This document shows positions 19,432 to 28,597 of a stretch of DNA of 64,000 nucleotides, piece after piece. The stretch's first letter is position 1. Every line of letters starts with the position of its first letter. Made by a program: the position numbers and the translations under genes. Under the pieces are notes generated by a model. The model was not told the origin of the DNA and did not search any database. It worked only from the letters and a program-made list of their open reading frames with translations. The DNA lies in assembly GCF_000511385.1 (NCBI RefSeq), contig NC_023142.1:1-64000 (forward strand), read 5' to 3'. This DNA comes from Phaeobacter gallaeciensis DSM 26640. Its GTDB lineage: Bacteria; Pseudomonadota; Alphaproteobacteria; Rhodobacterales; Rhodobacteraceae.

Positions 19432-20230
19432 TTTCTACTCCGTAGTAATGCTCGTCGATTTCTGCGAACAAACGCGCCTGCCTTATGCCCGCAAAGGTTT
19501 TACCGCTCTCTGTCTCTCTGGATGGGTGTCTATTGTCAAGGAAACTTGCATTCGGGGGCGCAGGAATTGCAGGGATGTCGAAATCGTGCCCTGCGTGCCA
19601 CGCTGTCCCTATGTGGGAAACGGGCGGCCTGCAGCGAGTTTACCCATTTTAGGGGTTGAAAAGGCGGAGTCTTTTTGCAAAGTTTTTGCCCGACTGGGGT
19701 GCGTTGCGGCGGACCTGCGGGAGCTATGGCGGATTAATGTGCGATTTCGCCGGTAAACTTGACGTTTTGCGAAGCGGTTGCGCATTTTGTTAACTCTTTC
19801 TTAATACATCTTAAAGAGGTGGGGAATACCTGACCCATGGCATTCCTTCTCCCGGGAGGTGTGTGGTTTTTGCCACCCTGGCCAAACCGGGTTTTCATTT
19901 TTCAACATTCCGTCCCGGCGTTTTAAAAGAGCGGTGCGATTTCTTTCACTTCTCATTCGCGAGAATAAGGGTTTGATTTAAATTAATCCGCTTTTTTTGT
20001 TCCTTGTTGCGCTCTGTTCTGCTCAAAGTTTCACTTTCTCCACACTACTCCCTTCGATGTATGAAGGTGGTAGAGCCCAGAGGCGGGGAAAATCCCGCTG
20101 AAACCGGTCAAATCTGACGTAGGGGCAGGGCGGCGGCCAGAGAATCTCCGCCTCAGAACGCAGGGCTGTACCCGTCCGCAGCAGGTGGGTGGAATCGGTA
20201 TGGAATCGGGGAGGGGGGACTTCCGGCAGG
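19432..20230. other. Long AT-richer upstream region of the RTX gene
   Basis: About 800 bases with no convincing gene. The stretch 19735-20045 is much richer in A/T than its surroundings and contains runs such as TTTAAATTAA and the CtrA-like motif. It probably holds the promoter and regulatory sites of the RTX gene on the minus strand. Short open frames here lack ribosome-binding sites and codon bias. Confidence 0.6.
19789..19814 (-). promoter_or_regulatory. CtrA-like binding site
   Basis: On the minus strand TTAAGAAAGAGTTAAC (19789-19804) matches the full CtrA consensus TTAA-N7-TTAAC. A third TTAA at 19811-19814 adds a second spaced pair. The orientation is the same as the RTX gene that begins at 19431. 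CtrA is the alphaproteobacterial response regulator that controls motility and surface genes in roseobacters. Confidence 0.55.
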
Positions 20231-20279
20231 GGTTTCAGGCGGAGGTTTCAGGCGGGGTTTGAGGCTGGGTTTCAGGCAG
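20231..20279. repeat. Four tandem copies of a 12-bp unit
   Basis: GGTTTCAGGCGG-type units start at 20231, 20244, 20256 and 20268 (first unit 13 bases, the rest 12, with one or two changes each). They lie just past the stop of the sulfotransferase gene on the minus strand. The 12-bp period keeps reading frame, so slippage could have followed a coding tail. Confidence 0.8.
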
Positions 20280-20293
20280 GGGGGCGCGGCGGC

Positions 20294-21070
20294 TCAGCCG
20301 TAGCAGCGGCTCACCAGCTGATGCAGCCGGGCGTCGTTGCGGCTTTTCTCGCCCACCAGATTGCGCACCGCATCGGGGATGTCCTCGGCGGCTTTGGCCT
20401 TGCTGCCGGTGTTCTCGCGATGCTCCGTCAGCTCCGCCAGCCCATGGCTGCGGCGGAAATGCTGCAGCGAGGCGCCCAGATGTTCGGTCACGCCAATAAA
20501 GCTGTAGGCGGCGTTCAGTTTCTCCAGCGCGTGGTCAAAGGAGTAGAAGGCCCCGGTCATCAGCGACAGCTGGTAATCATAGGGCAGCACGCGGGCATAG
20601 GATTCCAGCGTCGGATAGCGCGCGGCGAAGCTCTCGTGCTGGGGGTGTTTGTCGGAGGTGTTGTAGCGGTAGTTGGAGACAAAGCGGTCCAGCGGGTCGC
20701 GGATGATGGTGGCACATTTGAGCGGCAGCTCCTGATGGCGCCAGTACATCACGTCAGACCAGGCGAAATGCCCCATCAGCACCTGACGGCAGGGGTTGGC
20801 CTCATCGCTGCGCCGGTAAAGCGCCTTGCGCGTCTTGTTGCGGAAAGACTGGTTGGTGTTCTCCCAGGAGACCGGGTGAAAGATGTCAAAGGCCGCCTGC
20901 AGCGCCTTGCCCACCGACATGCCCGCGGTCTTGGGGATATGCATGAACAGGATCACGTCATTGGGATCGTGATAGGTCTCTGCCGCCACCAGCCGGGGCG
21001 AAAACCGGGCTTCGAACGCGGTCTCGGCAACGGTTCTGCTGCCGGAGGGCTGAGAGGAAACCTGTGACAT
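20294..21070 (-). CDS. Sulfotransferase, Sulfotransfer_2-like
   Basis: A 258-residue protein. HIPKTAGMSVG at residues 44-54 is the 5'-phosphosulfate loop of the carbohydrate sulfotransferase family that includes heparan sulfate 2-O-sulfotransferases. IIRDPLDRFVSNYRY at 122-136 is the 3'-phosphate-binding motif. Both are well conserved, making this the clearest of the three sulfotransferases here. It probably sulfates a surface glycan. ATG at 21070 has a GGAG upstream, although with long spacing; an ATG at 21148 would add 26 residues. It stands alone between the RTX gene and the secretion genes. Confidence 0.87.
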   Translation of the reverse strand: MSQVSSQPSGSRTVAETAFEARFSPRLVAAETYHDPNDVILFMHIPKTAGMSVGKALQAAFDIFHPVSWENTNQSFRNKTRKALYRRSDEANPCRQVLMGHFAWSDVMYWRHQELPLKCATIIRDPLDRFVSNYRYNTSDKHPQHESFAARYPTLESYARVLPYDYQLSLMTGAFYSFDHALEKLNAAYSFIGVTEHLGASLQHFRRSHGLAELTEHRENTGSKAKAAEDIPDAVRNLVGEKSRNDARLHQLVSRCYG

Positions 21071-21568
21071 GATAAGGGCTTGCTCCAGTTTGGTCGGCAG
21101 GTGCCGAATGCGCTGTCGGGCCTTAGCGAAGGGGGGGGCGGATGTCAATCTGAGCAGGGCGGAGCGGCGGGGTTTGCGCGGCTCTGTGGCGGGGGTGCCC
21201 GCCGATGGAGGGGCGAGGGTCTGCCGATGGCGGCGGCAGATGCGGGGTCAGTTGCGGGCCAGTTCTGAGCCTGACTTTTGATCTTGGTTTTGAGTCTGGC
21301 GGGTGATGCGGTGCCGCCGCGCCTGCCGGCTATTGTTGCGGGGGCGGAGGGAGCTGTTTGACAAGCCTCTGACGGCTGTGCTTTTGACCCTGTCAAAGAT
21401 GTCCGGACGTCGGGGCCGCAGGGAGCCATTGTGCATCCGGGCCTGTCCGGGCATATCCGCCCCTGACCCCGGTCCAGCCTGTCCAGATCTCTGTTGCGGG
21501 TGGTCGGGTCTCTCGGTCTTCTTACTTTCGGTTGCCCCTCCGGGTGACCCCGACAAAGGCAACATGTC
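21071..21568. other. Intergenic region between sulfotransferase and prtD-like genes
   Basis: About 500 bases between divergent genes. The open frames here are Arg/Pro-rich and overlap each other on both strands, as expected by chance in GC-rich DNA. No gene or clear promoter motif is seen. Promoters for both flanking genes should lie here. Confidence 0.6.
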
Positions 21569-23431
21569 ATGGCACGCACCTCTGCACAGCATTCAGGATC
21601 CGGGCACAAGCCCGGGCTGGGGGAGATCCGCAAGGCCCGTAAGGGCAATCGCGGTGCCTTCTGGCTGATTGGCGTGTTCAGCTTCTTTGCCAATCTGCTG
21701 ATGCTGACCAGCCCGCTCTATATGATGCAGGTCTATGACCGGGTGCTGGGCAGCCGCTCGCTGGAGACGCTGGTGGCGCTGACGGTGCTGGCAGGGTTCC
21801 TGTTCCTGATCATGGGGGTGCTGGACTATGTGCGCGGCCGGATCCTGGCGCGGGTCGGGGCGCGGTTCCATGATCAGCTGGAAACCCGGGTGTTCAACGC
21901 GGTGCAGGACAAATCGGCGGCGGGGTTTAATGACGACATCGCCAAAGTGGGGCTGCGGGATCTGGAAGCGATGCAAAAGGCGCTGTCTTCCCCTATCGTC
22001 TCGGCGTTCTTTGATCTGCCCTGGACGCCGCTGTTCCTGGGGTTGATTGCGATTTTCCATCCGCTGCTGGGGCTTCTGGCGCTGATCGGGGGCGCGGTGC
22101 TGGTGGTCTTTGCGCTGGCCAATCAGATGATCTCCAAGGCCGCAGTGGAAAACGCCAGTATGATGGCGGCCTCGGCGCATCAGGTTTCTGACGGGATGCG
22201 CAACAATGCGGAGCTGATCCAGGGGCTGGGGATGCGCCGCGCGGCCTTTGCCAAATGGCGGATGCTGCGCAGTCAGGCGGTGGGGTCCGAGCTGAGTGCG
22301 GCGGATATGACCGGTGGGTTCAGCACGGCCACCCGCACCTTCCGACTGGCGCTGCAATCGGCGATGTTGGGCACGGGCGCCTATCTGGTGCTGACCGAAG
22401 GGCTGACGCCCGGGGTGATGATTGCCTCGTCGATCATCATGGGGCGGGCGCTGGCCCCGATCGAGACGCTGATTGGTCAATGGGCGCTGGTGCAGCGGGC
22501 CATGCAGGCGCAGGAGCGTCTGGCGCAGATGCTGACCGAAACCCCGGAACGCCCGGCGCCGATGAAACTGGCGCGCCCGGCGGCCAAGCTGGAGGTGCAG
22601 GGCGTGGCTCTGGTGCCGCCGGTGGCACCGGGGCAGGTGGCCAAGCCAGCCTTGCAGGGGCTGAACTTCAATATCCAGCCCGGCCAGGCCTTGGGGGTGA
22701 TCGGCGCCTCTGGGGCGGGGAAATCCTCGCTGGCACGGGCGCTGATCGGTGTCTGGCATCCGGTCTCGGGCAAGATCCGGCTCGATGGGGCGGCGCTCAA
22801 TCAATATGACATGGATGATCTGGGCAGCTATATCGGCTATCTGCCGCAGCAGGTGACGCTGTTTGATGGCACCATTGCCGAAAACATTGCCCGCCTGTCG
22901 ATGATGCCGGATCCGGATCAGGTGGTAGCGGCTGCCCGCAAGGCGGCGGTGCATGATATGATCCTGACCCTGCCGCAGGGCTATGACACGCCGGTGCGGG
23001 TGGCCAGCAACCGGCTGTCGGGCGGGCAGGTGCAGCGTATCGGACTGGCGCGTGCGCTTTATGGCGATCCGGTGCTGCTGGTGCTGGATGAGCCGAATTC
23101 GAATCTCGACAATGAGGGCAGCCAGGCGCTGAACCTGGCGGTCTCCCACGCCAAGAAGGACGGGCGCGCGGTGATTATCATGGCGCATCGTCCGGCGGCG
23201 ATTCAGCTTTGTGACCTGATCCTGATCCTGGACAATGGCACCCAGCGCGCCTTTGGCCCCAAGGACGCGGTGCTTGGGGAGCATTTGCAGAACCCGCAGG
23301 TGGCGCAGAAAAAGGCCGCTCAGCAACAGGCTGCTGCCCCGTCCGCAACGACACCGCCCCCGTCTACAGCGGCGCAATCCACGCCCCCCCAGAAACAGCC
23401 AGCCCCAAAGCAGGCAGAGGCAAAATCATGA
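21569..23431 (+). CDS. Type I secretion permease/ATPase (PrtD type)
   Basis: A 620-residue inner-membrane ABC exporter subunit for RTX proteins. The transmembrane domain starts with SPLYMMQVYDRVLGSRS, a hallmark of the PrtD/HlyB family. Walker A GASGAGKSS lies near residue 380, the signature LSGGQVQRIGLARALYG near 481, and Walker B VLDEPNSNLD near 505; the NSNLD form is typical of PrtD. The C-terminus is a proline/glutamine-rich tail. There is no N-terminal peptidase domain, as expected for exporters of leaderless substrates. The next gene, overlapping by four bases, is the membrane-fusion partner. An outer-membrane TolC-like channel is not encoded in this window. Confidence 0.95.
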   Translation: MARTSAQHSGSGHKPGLGEIRKARKGNRGAFWLIGVFSFFANLLMLTSPLYMMQVYDRVLGSRSLETLVALTVLAGFLFLIMGVLDYVRGRILARVGARFHDQLETRVFNAVQDKSAAGFNDDIAKVGLRDLEAMQKALSSPIVSAFFDLPWTPLFLGLIAIFHPLLGLLALIGGAVLVVFALANQMISKAAVENASMMAASAHQVSDGMRNNAELIQGLGMRRAAFAKWRMLRSQAVGSELSAADMTGGFSTATRTFRLALQSAMLGTGAYLVLTEGLTPGVMIASSIIMGRALAPIETLIGQWALVQRAMQAQERLAQMLTETPERPAPMKLARPAAKLEVQGVALVPPVAPGQVAKPALQGLNFNIQPGQALGVIGASGAGKSSLARALIGVWHPVSGKIRLDGAALNQYDMDDLGSYIGYLPQQVTLFDGTIAENIARLSMMPDPDQVVAAARKAAVHDMILTLPQGYDTPVRVASNRLSGGQVQRIGLARALYGDPVLLVLDEPNSNLDNEGSQALNLAVSHAKKDGRAVIIMAHRPAAIQLCDLILILDNGTQRAFGPKDAVLGEHLQNPQVAQKKAAQQQAAAPSATTPPPSTAAQSTPPQKQPAPKQAEAKS

Positions 23432-24735
23432 GCGATACATCCAAATCCTACCCGATCCGGGGGCTGACCATTGCCGGGTTGCTGGCAATGGGTCTGCTGG
23501 TCGGCGGTCTTGGCCAATGGGCCGCCACGGCAGAAATCTCCGGCGCGGTGATTGCCTCCGGCTCCATCAAGGTGGAGCAGAACCGGCAGGTGGTGCAGCA
23601 CCCCTATGGCGGTGTTGTCGATGAGGTGCTGGTGAGCGAGGGCGATCTGGTTGAGGAAGACGCGCTGCTGCTGCGTCTGGAGCCGTCGGAGTTGTTGGCC
23701 GACCGTCAGATTGTCGAAGGCCAGCTGGCCGAAACCCTGGCCCGGCGTAGCCGCTATAGCGCCGAACGGGATGAGGCCGAGGAGATCACTTTTGCCGAGC
23801 TGCTGTTTGAACTGAAGGGCACCCATGTGCAGACCGAAGAGCTGATTGACGGGCAGAAACGCCTGTTTGAGGCGCGTCTGGTCAATCTGCGGGCCCGCAT
23901 CAGCCGCCTGCAGGAACGTATCGGCCAGATCCAGAGCCAGATCGACGGCATCGAGGCACAGCAATCGGCCTTGCAGGAACAATTGGTGTTGATCGGCAAG
24001 GAACTGGAAAACCAGCAGAGCCTGCTGTCGCAGGGGCTGGCGCAGTCCAGCCGGGTGCTGTCCCTGCAGCGCGAACAGTCCCGGCTGCGCGGTCAGGCCG
24101 GGGCGTTGACCGCCCAGAAGGCCCAGGCCGAAGGACAGGTCACCGAACTGGGGCTGGAGATCCTCAACCAGAAAAGCGCGCGGCGCGAAGAGGCGATCAC
24201 CACCCTGCGTGACCTTCAGGTGCGTGAGCTGGAGCTGATCGAGCGACGCAATGTGATCCTGCAGCGGCTGTCCCGGCTGGAGGTGCGCGCGCCGGTGGCG
24301 GGGGTGGTCTATGACCTCAATGTCTTTGCCCGCAAATCGGTGATCCGGGCGGCGGATCCGCTGATGTATCTGATCCCGCAGAGCCAGCCTCTGGTGATTT
24401 CGGCGCAGGTGGCGCCCTCGGATATTGATCAGGTCTATCTCAATCAGAAGGTCAGCCTGAATTTCTCCAGTTTCAACCAGCGCACCACGCCGACGCTGTT
24501 TGGCTCGGTGAGCACGATCTCGGCGGATTCCTTTGTCGATCCGCAGACCGGGCGCAGCTACTACGTGGTGGAGGTGCGGCTGAACAAGGGCGAGGCCGCC
24601 CGCCTGCCCGAGGGCAATGTGCTGGTGCCGGGGATGCCGGTGGAGACCTTCATCCAGACCAACAGCCGCACGCCTTTTGCCTATCTGTTGCAGCCCTTCA
24701 CCGATTATCTCAACCGGGCCTTCCGCGAAAGCTGA
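23428..24735 (+). CDS. Type I secretion membrane-fusion protein (PrtE/HlyD type)
   Basis: A 435-residue periplasmic adaptor that links the ABC exporter to an outer-membrane channel. One transmembrane helix lies at about residues 10-32. A lipoyl-like half follows (SIKVEQNRQVVQHPYGGVV), then a long coiled-coil hairpin at about 90-270, the second lipoyl half (VRAPVAGVVYDLNVF), and a beta-barrel region. Length and order match HlyD/PrtE. It overlaps the ATPase gene by four bases, so the two are one operon. Likely substrates are the RTX proteins encoded in this window. Confidence 0.95.
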   Translation: MSDTSKSYPIRGLTIAGLLAMGLLVGGLGQWAATAEISGAVIASGSIKVEQNRQVVQHPYGGVVDEVLVSEGDLVEEDALLLRLEPSELLADRQIVEGQLAETLARRSRYSAERDEAEEITFAELLFELKGTHVQTEELIDGQKRLFEARLVNLRARISRLQERIGQIQSQIDGIEAQQSALQEQLVLIGKELENQQSLLSQGLAQSSRVLSLQREQSRLRGQAGALTAQKAQAEGQVTELGLEILNQKSARREEAITTLRDLQVRELELIERRNVILQRLSRLEVRAPVAGVVYDLNVFARKSVIRAADPLMYLIPQSQPLVISAQVAPSDIDQVYLNQKVSLNFSSFNQRTTPTLFGSVSTISADSFVDPQTGRSYYVVEVRLNKGEAARLPEGNVLVPGMPVETFIQTNSRTPFAYLLQPFTDYLNRAFRES

Positions 24736-24908
24736 TGGCCTGGCACTCCGCCCAGACCTCGACCCGGATCCCGGTCGGGTTTGGCGGTGCGCGCGGGGGG
24801 CACGGGGGCAAAACCAGCTGCCACTCCGCTGCAACATGTTTTAAGCTGAGGTCACCTCGCGCCAAGATGCCAAGACGCGGCCGACCGCATAAGATTTAAG
24901 GATAGCAG

Positions 24909-26027
24909 ATGAAAAAAGCCCTCATCACCGGAGTAACGGGTCAGGATGGGTCCTACCTTGCGGAGTTTCTTCTTGAGAAGGGCTATGAGGTGCATGGGTT
25001 GAAGCGGCGGGCGTCGTCGTTCAACACCCAGCGGGTGGATCACATCTATCAGGATCCGCATGTGGATCATGCCCGGTTCAAACTGCATTACGGCGATCTG
25101 ACCGACACCTCCAACCTGACCCGGCTGCTGAGCGAGATTGAGCCGGATGAGGTCTATAACCTCGGCGCGCAGTCCCATGTGGCGGTCAGTTTTGAGGCGC
25201 CGGAATATACCGCCGATGTGGATGGCATCGGCACCCTGCGCCTGCTGGAGGCGATCCGCTTTCTGGGGCTGGAGAAGAAAACCCGCTTCTATCAGGCCTC
25301 CACGTCTGAGCTCTATGGTCTGGTGCAGGAAACCCCGCAGCGCGAGACCACGCCGTTTTATCCGCGCAGCCCCTATGCGGTGGCCAAGCTCTATTCCTAC
25401 TGGATCACGGTCAACTACCGCGAGGCCTATGGCATGTATGCCTGCAACGGTATCCTGTTCAACCACGAGAGCCCGCGTCGGGGGGAGACCTTTGTGACGC
25501 GCAAGATCACCCGCGGCCTGGCCAATATCGCGCAAGGCCTCGAGGACTGTCTCCATATGGGCAATATCGACGCGTTGCGCGACTGGGGCCATGCGATGGA
25601 TTACGTGCGCATGCAGTGGATGATGCTGCAACAGCAGGCGCCTGAGGATTTTGTGATTGCCACCGGCAAGCAATATTCGGTGCGCCAGTTCATCACCTGG
25701 TCGGCGCAGGAGCTGGGGCTGACGCTGGCGTTTTCAGGCGAAGGTGTGGAGGAAATTGCCACGGTGACCGCGATTGAGGGTGATATGGCCCCGGCGCTGA
25801 AAGTGGGCGATGTGGTGCTGCGCATTGATCCGCGCTATTTCCGCCCCGCCGAGGTGGAGACGCTGCTGGGTGATCCGTCAAAGGCGAAGGAGCAACTGGG
25901 CTGGGAGCCGGAAATCACCACCCAAGAGATGTGTGCCGAAATGGTGCGCGAAGACCTCAAAACCGCCCGCCGCCACGCCCTGCTGAAAGACCACGGCATG
26001 GATCTGCCGGTCAGCACAGAGGGCTGA
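24909..26027 (+). CDS. gmd: GDP-mannose 4,6-dehydratase
   Basis: A 372-residue enzyme that turns GDP-D-mannose into GDP-4-keto-6-deoxy-D-mannose. Signatures include [20 protein letters not shown] at the N-terminus, the active-site region [10 protein letters not shown], and [13 protein letters not shown] with the Tyr/Lys pair. The stretch [18 protein letters not shown] is diagnostic of Gmd. The start ATG at 24909 follows AAGGA. It is the first gene of a three-gene unit with the GDP-fucose synthase (4-base gap) and the GDP-mannose pyrophosphorylase. Confidence 0.97.
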   Translation: MKKALITGVTGQDGSYLAEFLLEKGYEVHGLKRRASSFNTQRVDHIYQDPHVDHARFKLHYGDLTDTSNLTRLLSEIEPDEVYNLGAQSHVAVSFEAPEYTADVDGIGTLRLLEAIRFLGLEKKTRFYQASTSELYGLVQETPQRETTPFYPRSPYAVAKLYSYWITVNYREAYGMYACNGILFNHESPRRGETFVTRKITRGLANIAQGLEDCLHMGNIDALRDWGHAMDYVRMQWMMLQQQAPEDFVIATGKQYSVRQFITWSAQELGLTLAFSGEGVEEIATVTAIEGDMAPALKVGDVVLRIDPRYFRPAEVETLLGDPSKAKEQLGWEPEITTQEMCAEMVREDLKTARRHALLKDHGMDLPVSTEG

Positions 26028-26031
26028 GACC

Positions 26032-27021
26032 ATGGGCACCAGCGCTGTGAAAATCTATGTGGCCGGCCATCGTGGCATGGTGGGTGGTGCCATCCTGCGC
26101 CGCTTGCAGGCGCGTCAGGATGCGGGGGCAGACATTGAGTTGGTCACCCGGACCAGCGCCGAACTGGATCTGACCAATCAGGCGGCGGTGCAGGCATTTT
26201 TCGCCGCTGAAAAACCCGATCAGGTGGTGTTGGCGGCGGCCAAAGTGGGCGGCATTCATGCCAACAACGCCTATCCGGCAGAGTTCATCTACGAAAACCT
26301 GATGATGGAATGCAATGTGATCCATGCCGCCCATCAAGAGGGCGTTGAGCGGCTGTTGCAGCTGGGATCCAGCTGCATCTACCCCAAACACGCCCCGCAG
26401 CCGATGGCCGAAGCGGCGCTGCTGACAGATGTGCTGGAGGCCACCAATGAGCCTTATGCCATTGCCAAGATCGCCGGCATCAAGCTCTGTGAAAGCTACA
26501 ACCGCCAATATGGCCGCGACTACCGCTCGGTGATGCCGACCAATCTTTATGGGCCGGGGGATAATTTTCACCCTGAAAACAGCCATGTTCTGCCGGCGCT
26601 CATTCGCCGCTTTGATGCGGCGGCGCGGGCCGGGGATGATCATGTGACGATCTGGGGCACCGGTACGCCCCGGCGCGAATTCCTGCATGTGGATGACATG
26701 GCGGCGGCCTCGCTGTTTGTGCTGGATCTGGACCCGGCGACCTACCGGCGTGAAACCAGCCCGATGCTGAGCCATATCAACGTGGGCTGCGGGCAGGATA
26801 TCTCAATCCTGGAGCTGGCGCAGATGGTGGCCGGGGTGGTGGGCTTTGAGGGCGAGATCCGCACCAATCCCGACCAGCCCGACGGCACCCCGCGCAAGCT
26901 GATGGATGTCTCACGGCTGGCGCGTCTGGGCTGGCAGGCGGAAATCGCCCTGCGCGACGGGATCGCCCAGACTTACGCGTGGTATCTTGAGCAGGACCCG
27001 GAGCGGTTGCGCAGCAAATAA
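26032..27021 (+). CDS. fcl: GDP-L-fucose synthase
   Basis: A 329-residue epimerase/reductase that makes GDP-L-fucose from the Gmd product. It has [16 protein letters not shown] at the N-terminus, [17 protein letters not shown] around the catalytic Ser/Cys, and [20 protein letters not shown] with the Tyr/Lys pair; these are all hallmark sequences of WcaG/Fcl. It starts four bases after the gmd stop, so the two are co-translated. Confidence 0.97.
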   Translation: MGTSAVKIYVAGHRGMVGGAILRRLQARQDAGADIELVTRTSAELDLTNQAAVQAFFAAEKPDQVVLAAAKVGGIHANNAYPAEFIYENLMMECNVIHAAHQEGVERLLQLGSSCIYPKHAPQPMAEAALLTDVLEATNEPYAIAKIAGIKLCESYNRQYGRDYRSVMPTNLYGPGDNFHPENSHVLPALIRRFDAAARAGDDHVTIWGTGTPRREFLHVDDMAAASLFVLDLDPATYRRETSPMLSHINVGCGQDISILELAQMVAGVVGFEGEIRTNPDQPDGTPRKLMDVSRLARLGWQAEIALRDGIAQTYAWYLEQDPERLRSK

Positions 27022-27158
27022 CCAAGCCACTGGCCATCGCCGCAAAAAAGGCTCAGAAAAGACAGTGAAAAAACTGGCAGATGGCCCAGAAACCGGACAG
27101 ACATTTGCCTCAAACGGGTCAGGCTAAGACCCAGGGACCGGTCGGAAAGGGACAGCTC

Positions 27159-28580
27159 ATGATCACCCCCATTCTTCTGTGCGGTGGCTCCGGCACGCGG
27201 CTCTGGCCGCTCTCGCGCAAGAGCTATCCAAAGCAATTTGTCCCTCTGGTGGGGGAGACCACGCTGTTTCAGGCCTCCGCCCTGCGCCTGTCGGGCGAGG
27301 GGTTTGCCGCCCCGATGGTGCTGACCAATTCGGATTTCCGTTTCATCGTCACCGAACAGCTGGCGGAGGCGGGCATTGATCCGGGCGCCATCCTGATTGA
27401 GCCGGCCGGGCGCAACACCGCCCCTGCGGTGCTGGCGGCGGCGCTTTGGCTGCGGGCGCGTGATCCTGACGGGCTGATGCTGGTGGCGCCCTCGGATCAT
27501 GTGGTGCCCGATGCGGCGGCCTTCCGCGCGGCGGTGGCAGCGGCTGAACCGGCGGCGCGCGCAGGCCAGCTGGTCACCTTCGGGATCAAGCCGGACCGGG
27601 CCGAAACTGGCTATGGCTATCTCGAACTGGATGGCGACCCCGGTGATTTCACACCGCAGGTGATCGGGCTCAAACGGTTTGTCGAGAAACCGGATCTCGC
27701 CACCGCCGAGGAGATGCTGGCCTCCGGGCAGTTCCTGTGGAACGCGGGCATCTTCCTGTTCTCGGTCAAAGCCATCATCGCCGCCTTTGAGGCCCATGCG
27801 CCGGATCTGATGGCGCCGGTGCAGGGGGCGGTGGACAAGGGCGCGCCGGATCTCGGCTTTTTGCGGCTGGACCCGGACGCCTGGGACGGGGCGGCGGATA
27901 TCTCCATCGACTACGCGGTGATGGAGCGGGCCGATAACCTCGCGGTGGTGCCCTATGCGGGCGGCTGGTCCGATCTCGGTGGCTGGGATGCGGTCTGGCG
28001 TGAAAGCGGCCCTGATGGCGATGGCATTGTCACCCAGGGGCGCGCCACCGCCATTGAGTGCCGCAACAGCCTGCTGCGCTCGGAAGATGACGGGCTGGAA
28101 GTCGTGGGTATCGGGCTGAAGGATGTGATTGCGGTGGCGATGCCGGATGCGGTGCTGGTGGCCGATGCCTCCCGCGCGCAGGACGTCAAACAGGCGGTCA
28201 GCGCGCTGAAGGCACAATCCGTCCGCCAGGCCGAGGCCTTTCCCAAGGATCACCGCCCCTGGGGCTGGTTCGAGAGCCTTGTGGTGGGCGAGCGGTTCCA
28301 GGTGAAACGTATCCATGTGCATCCCGGCGCGGCGCTCAGCCTGCAAAGCCACCATCACCGGTCGGAACATTGGATCGTGGTGGAAGGCACCGCCAAGGTG
28401 ACGGTGGATGACAGCGTGCAGCTGGTGAGCGAAAACCAGTCGGTCTATATCCCCCTTGGTGCGGTGCACCGGATGGAGAACCCCGGCAAAGTGCCGATGG
28501 TCCTTATCGAGGTGCAGACCGGCAGTTACCTCGGCGAGGATGACATCATCCGCTATGAGGATATCTACGCCCGCAAGTGA
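27159..28580 (+). CDS. Mannose-1-phosphate guanylyltransferase / mannose-6-phosphate isomerase
   Basis: A 473-residue bifunctional enzyme (AlgA/ManC/XanB type). It makes mannose-6-phosphate from fructose-6-phosphate and GDP-mannose from mannose-1-phosphate. The nucleotidyltransferase motif LCGGSGTRLWPLSRKSYPKQ is at the start. The type II isomerase cupin at the C-terminus shows RPWGWFESL, HPGAALSLQSHHHRSEHWIV and VYIPLGAVHRMENPG. ATG at 27159 follows GGAAAGGGA; the frame is open upstream to 27081 but that part is not conserved. The phosphomannomutase step needed between its two activities is not encoded here and must come from elsewhere. Confidence 0.95.
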   Translation: MITPILLCGGSGTRLWPLSRKSYPKQFVPLVGETTLFQASALRLSGEGFAAPMVLTNSDFRFIVTEQLAEAGIDPGAILIEPAGRNTAPAVLAAALWLRARDPDGLMLVAPSDHVVPDAAAFRAAVAAAEPAARAGQLVTFGIKPDRAETGYGYLELDGDPGDFTPQVIGLKRFVEKPDLATAEEMLASGQFLWNAGIFLFSVKAIIAAFEAHAPDLMAPVQGAVDKGAPDLGFLRLDPDAWDGAADISIDYAVMERADNLAVVPYAGGWSDLGGWDAVWRESGPDGDGIVTQGRATAIECRNSLLRSEDDGLEVVGIGLKDVIAVAMPDAVLVADASRAQDVKQAVSALKAQSVRQAEAFPKDHRPWGWFESLVVGERFQVKRIHVHPGAALSLQSHHHRSEHWIVVEGTAKVTVDDSVQLVSENQSVYIPLGAVHRMENPGKVPMVLIEVQTGSYLGEDDIIRYEDIYARK

Positions 28581-28597
28581 CGGTTGGGTCCTGATCT

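Noticed and set aside
21593..23377. A 594-codon minus-strand frame
   Set aside because: Antisense to the PrtD-type ATPase; product is His/Arg/Gln-rich with no motif.
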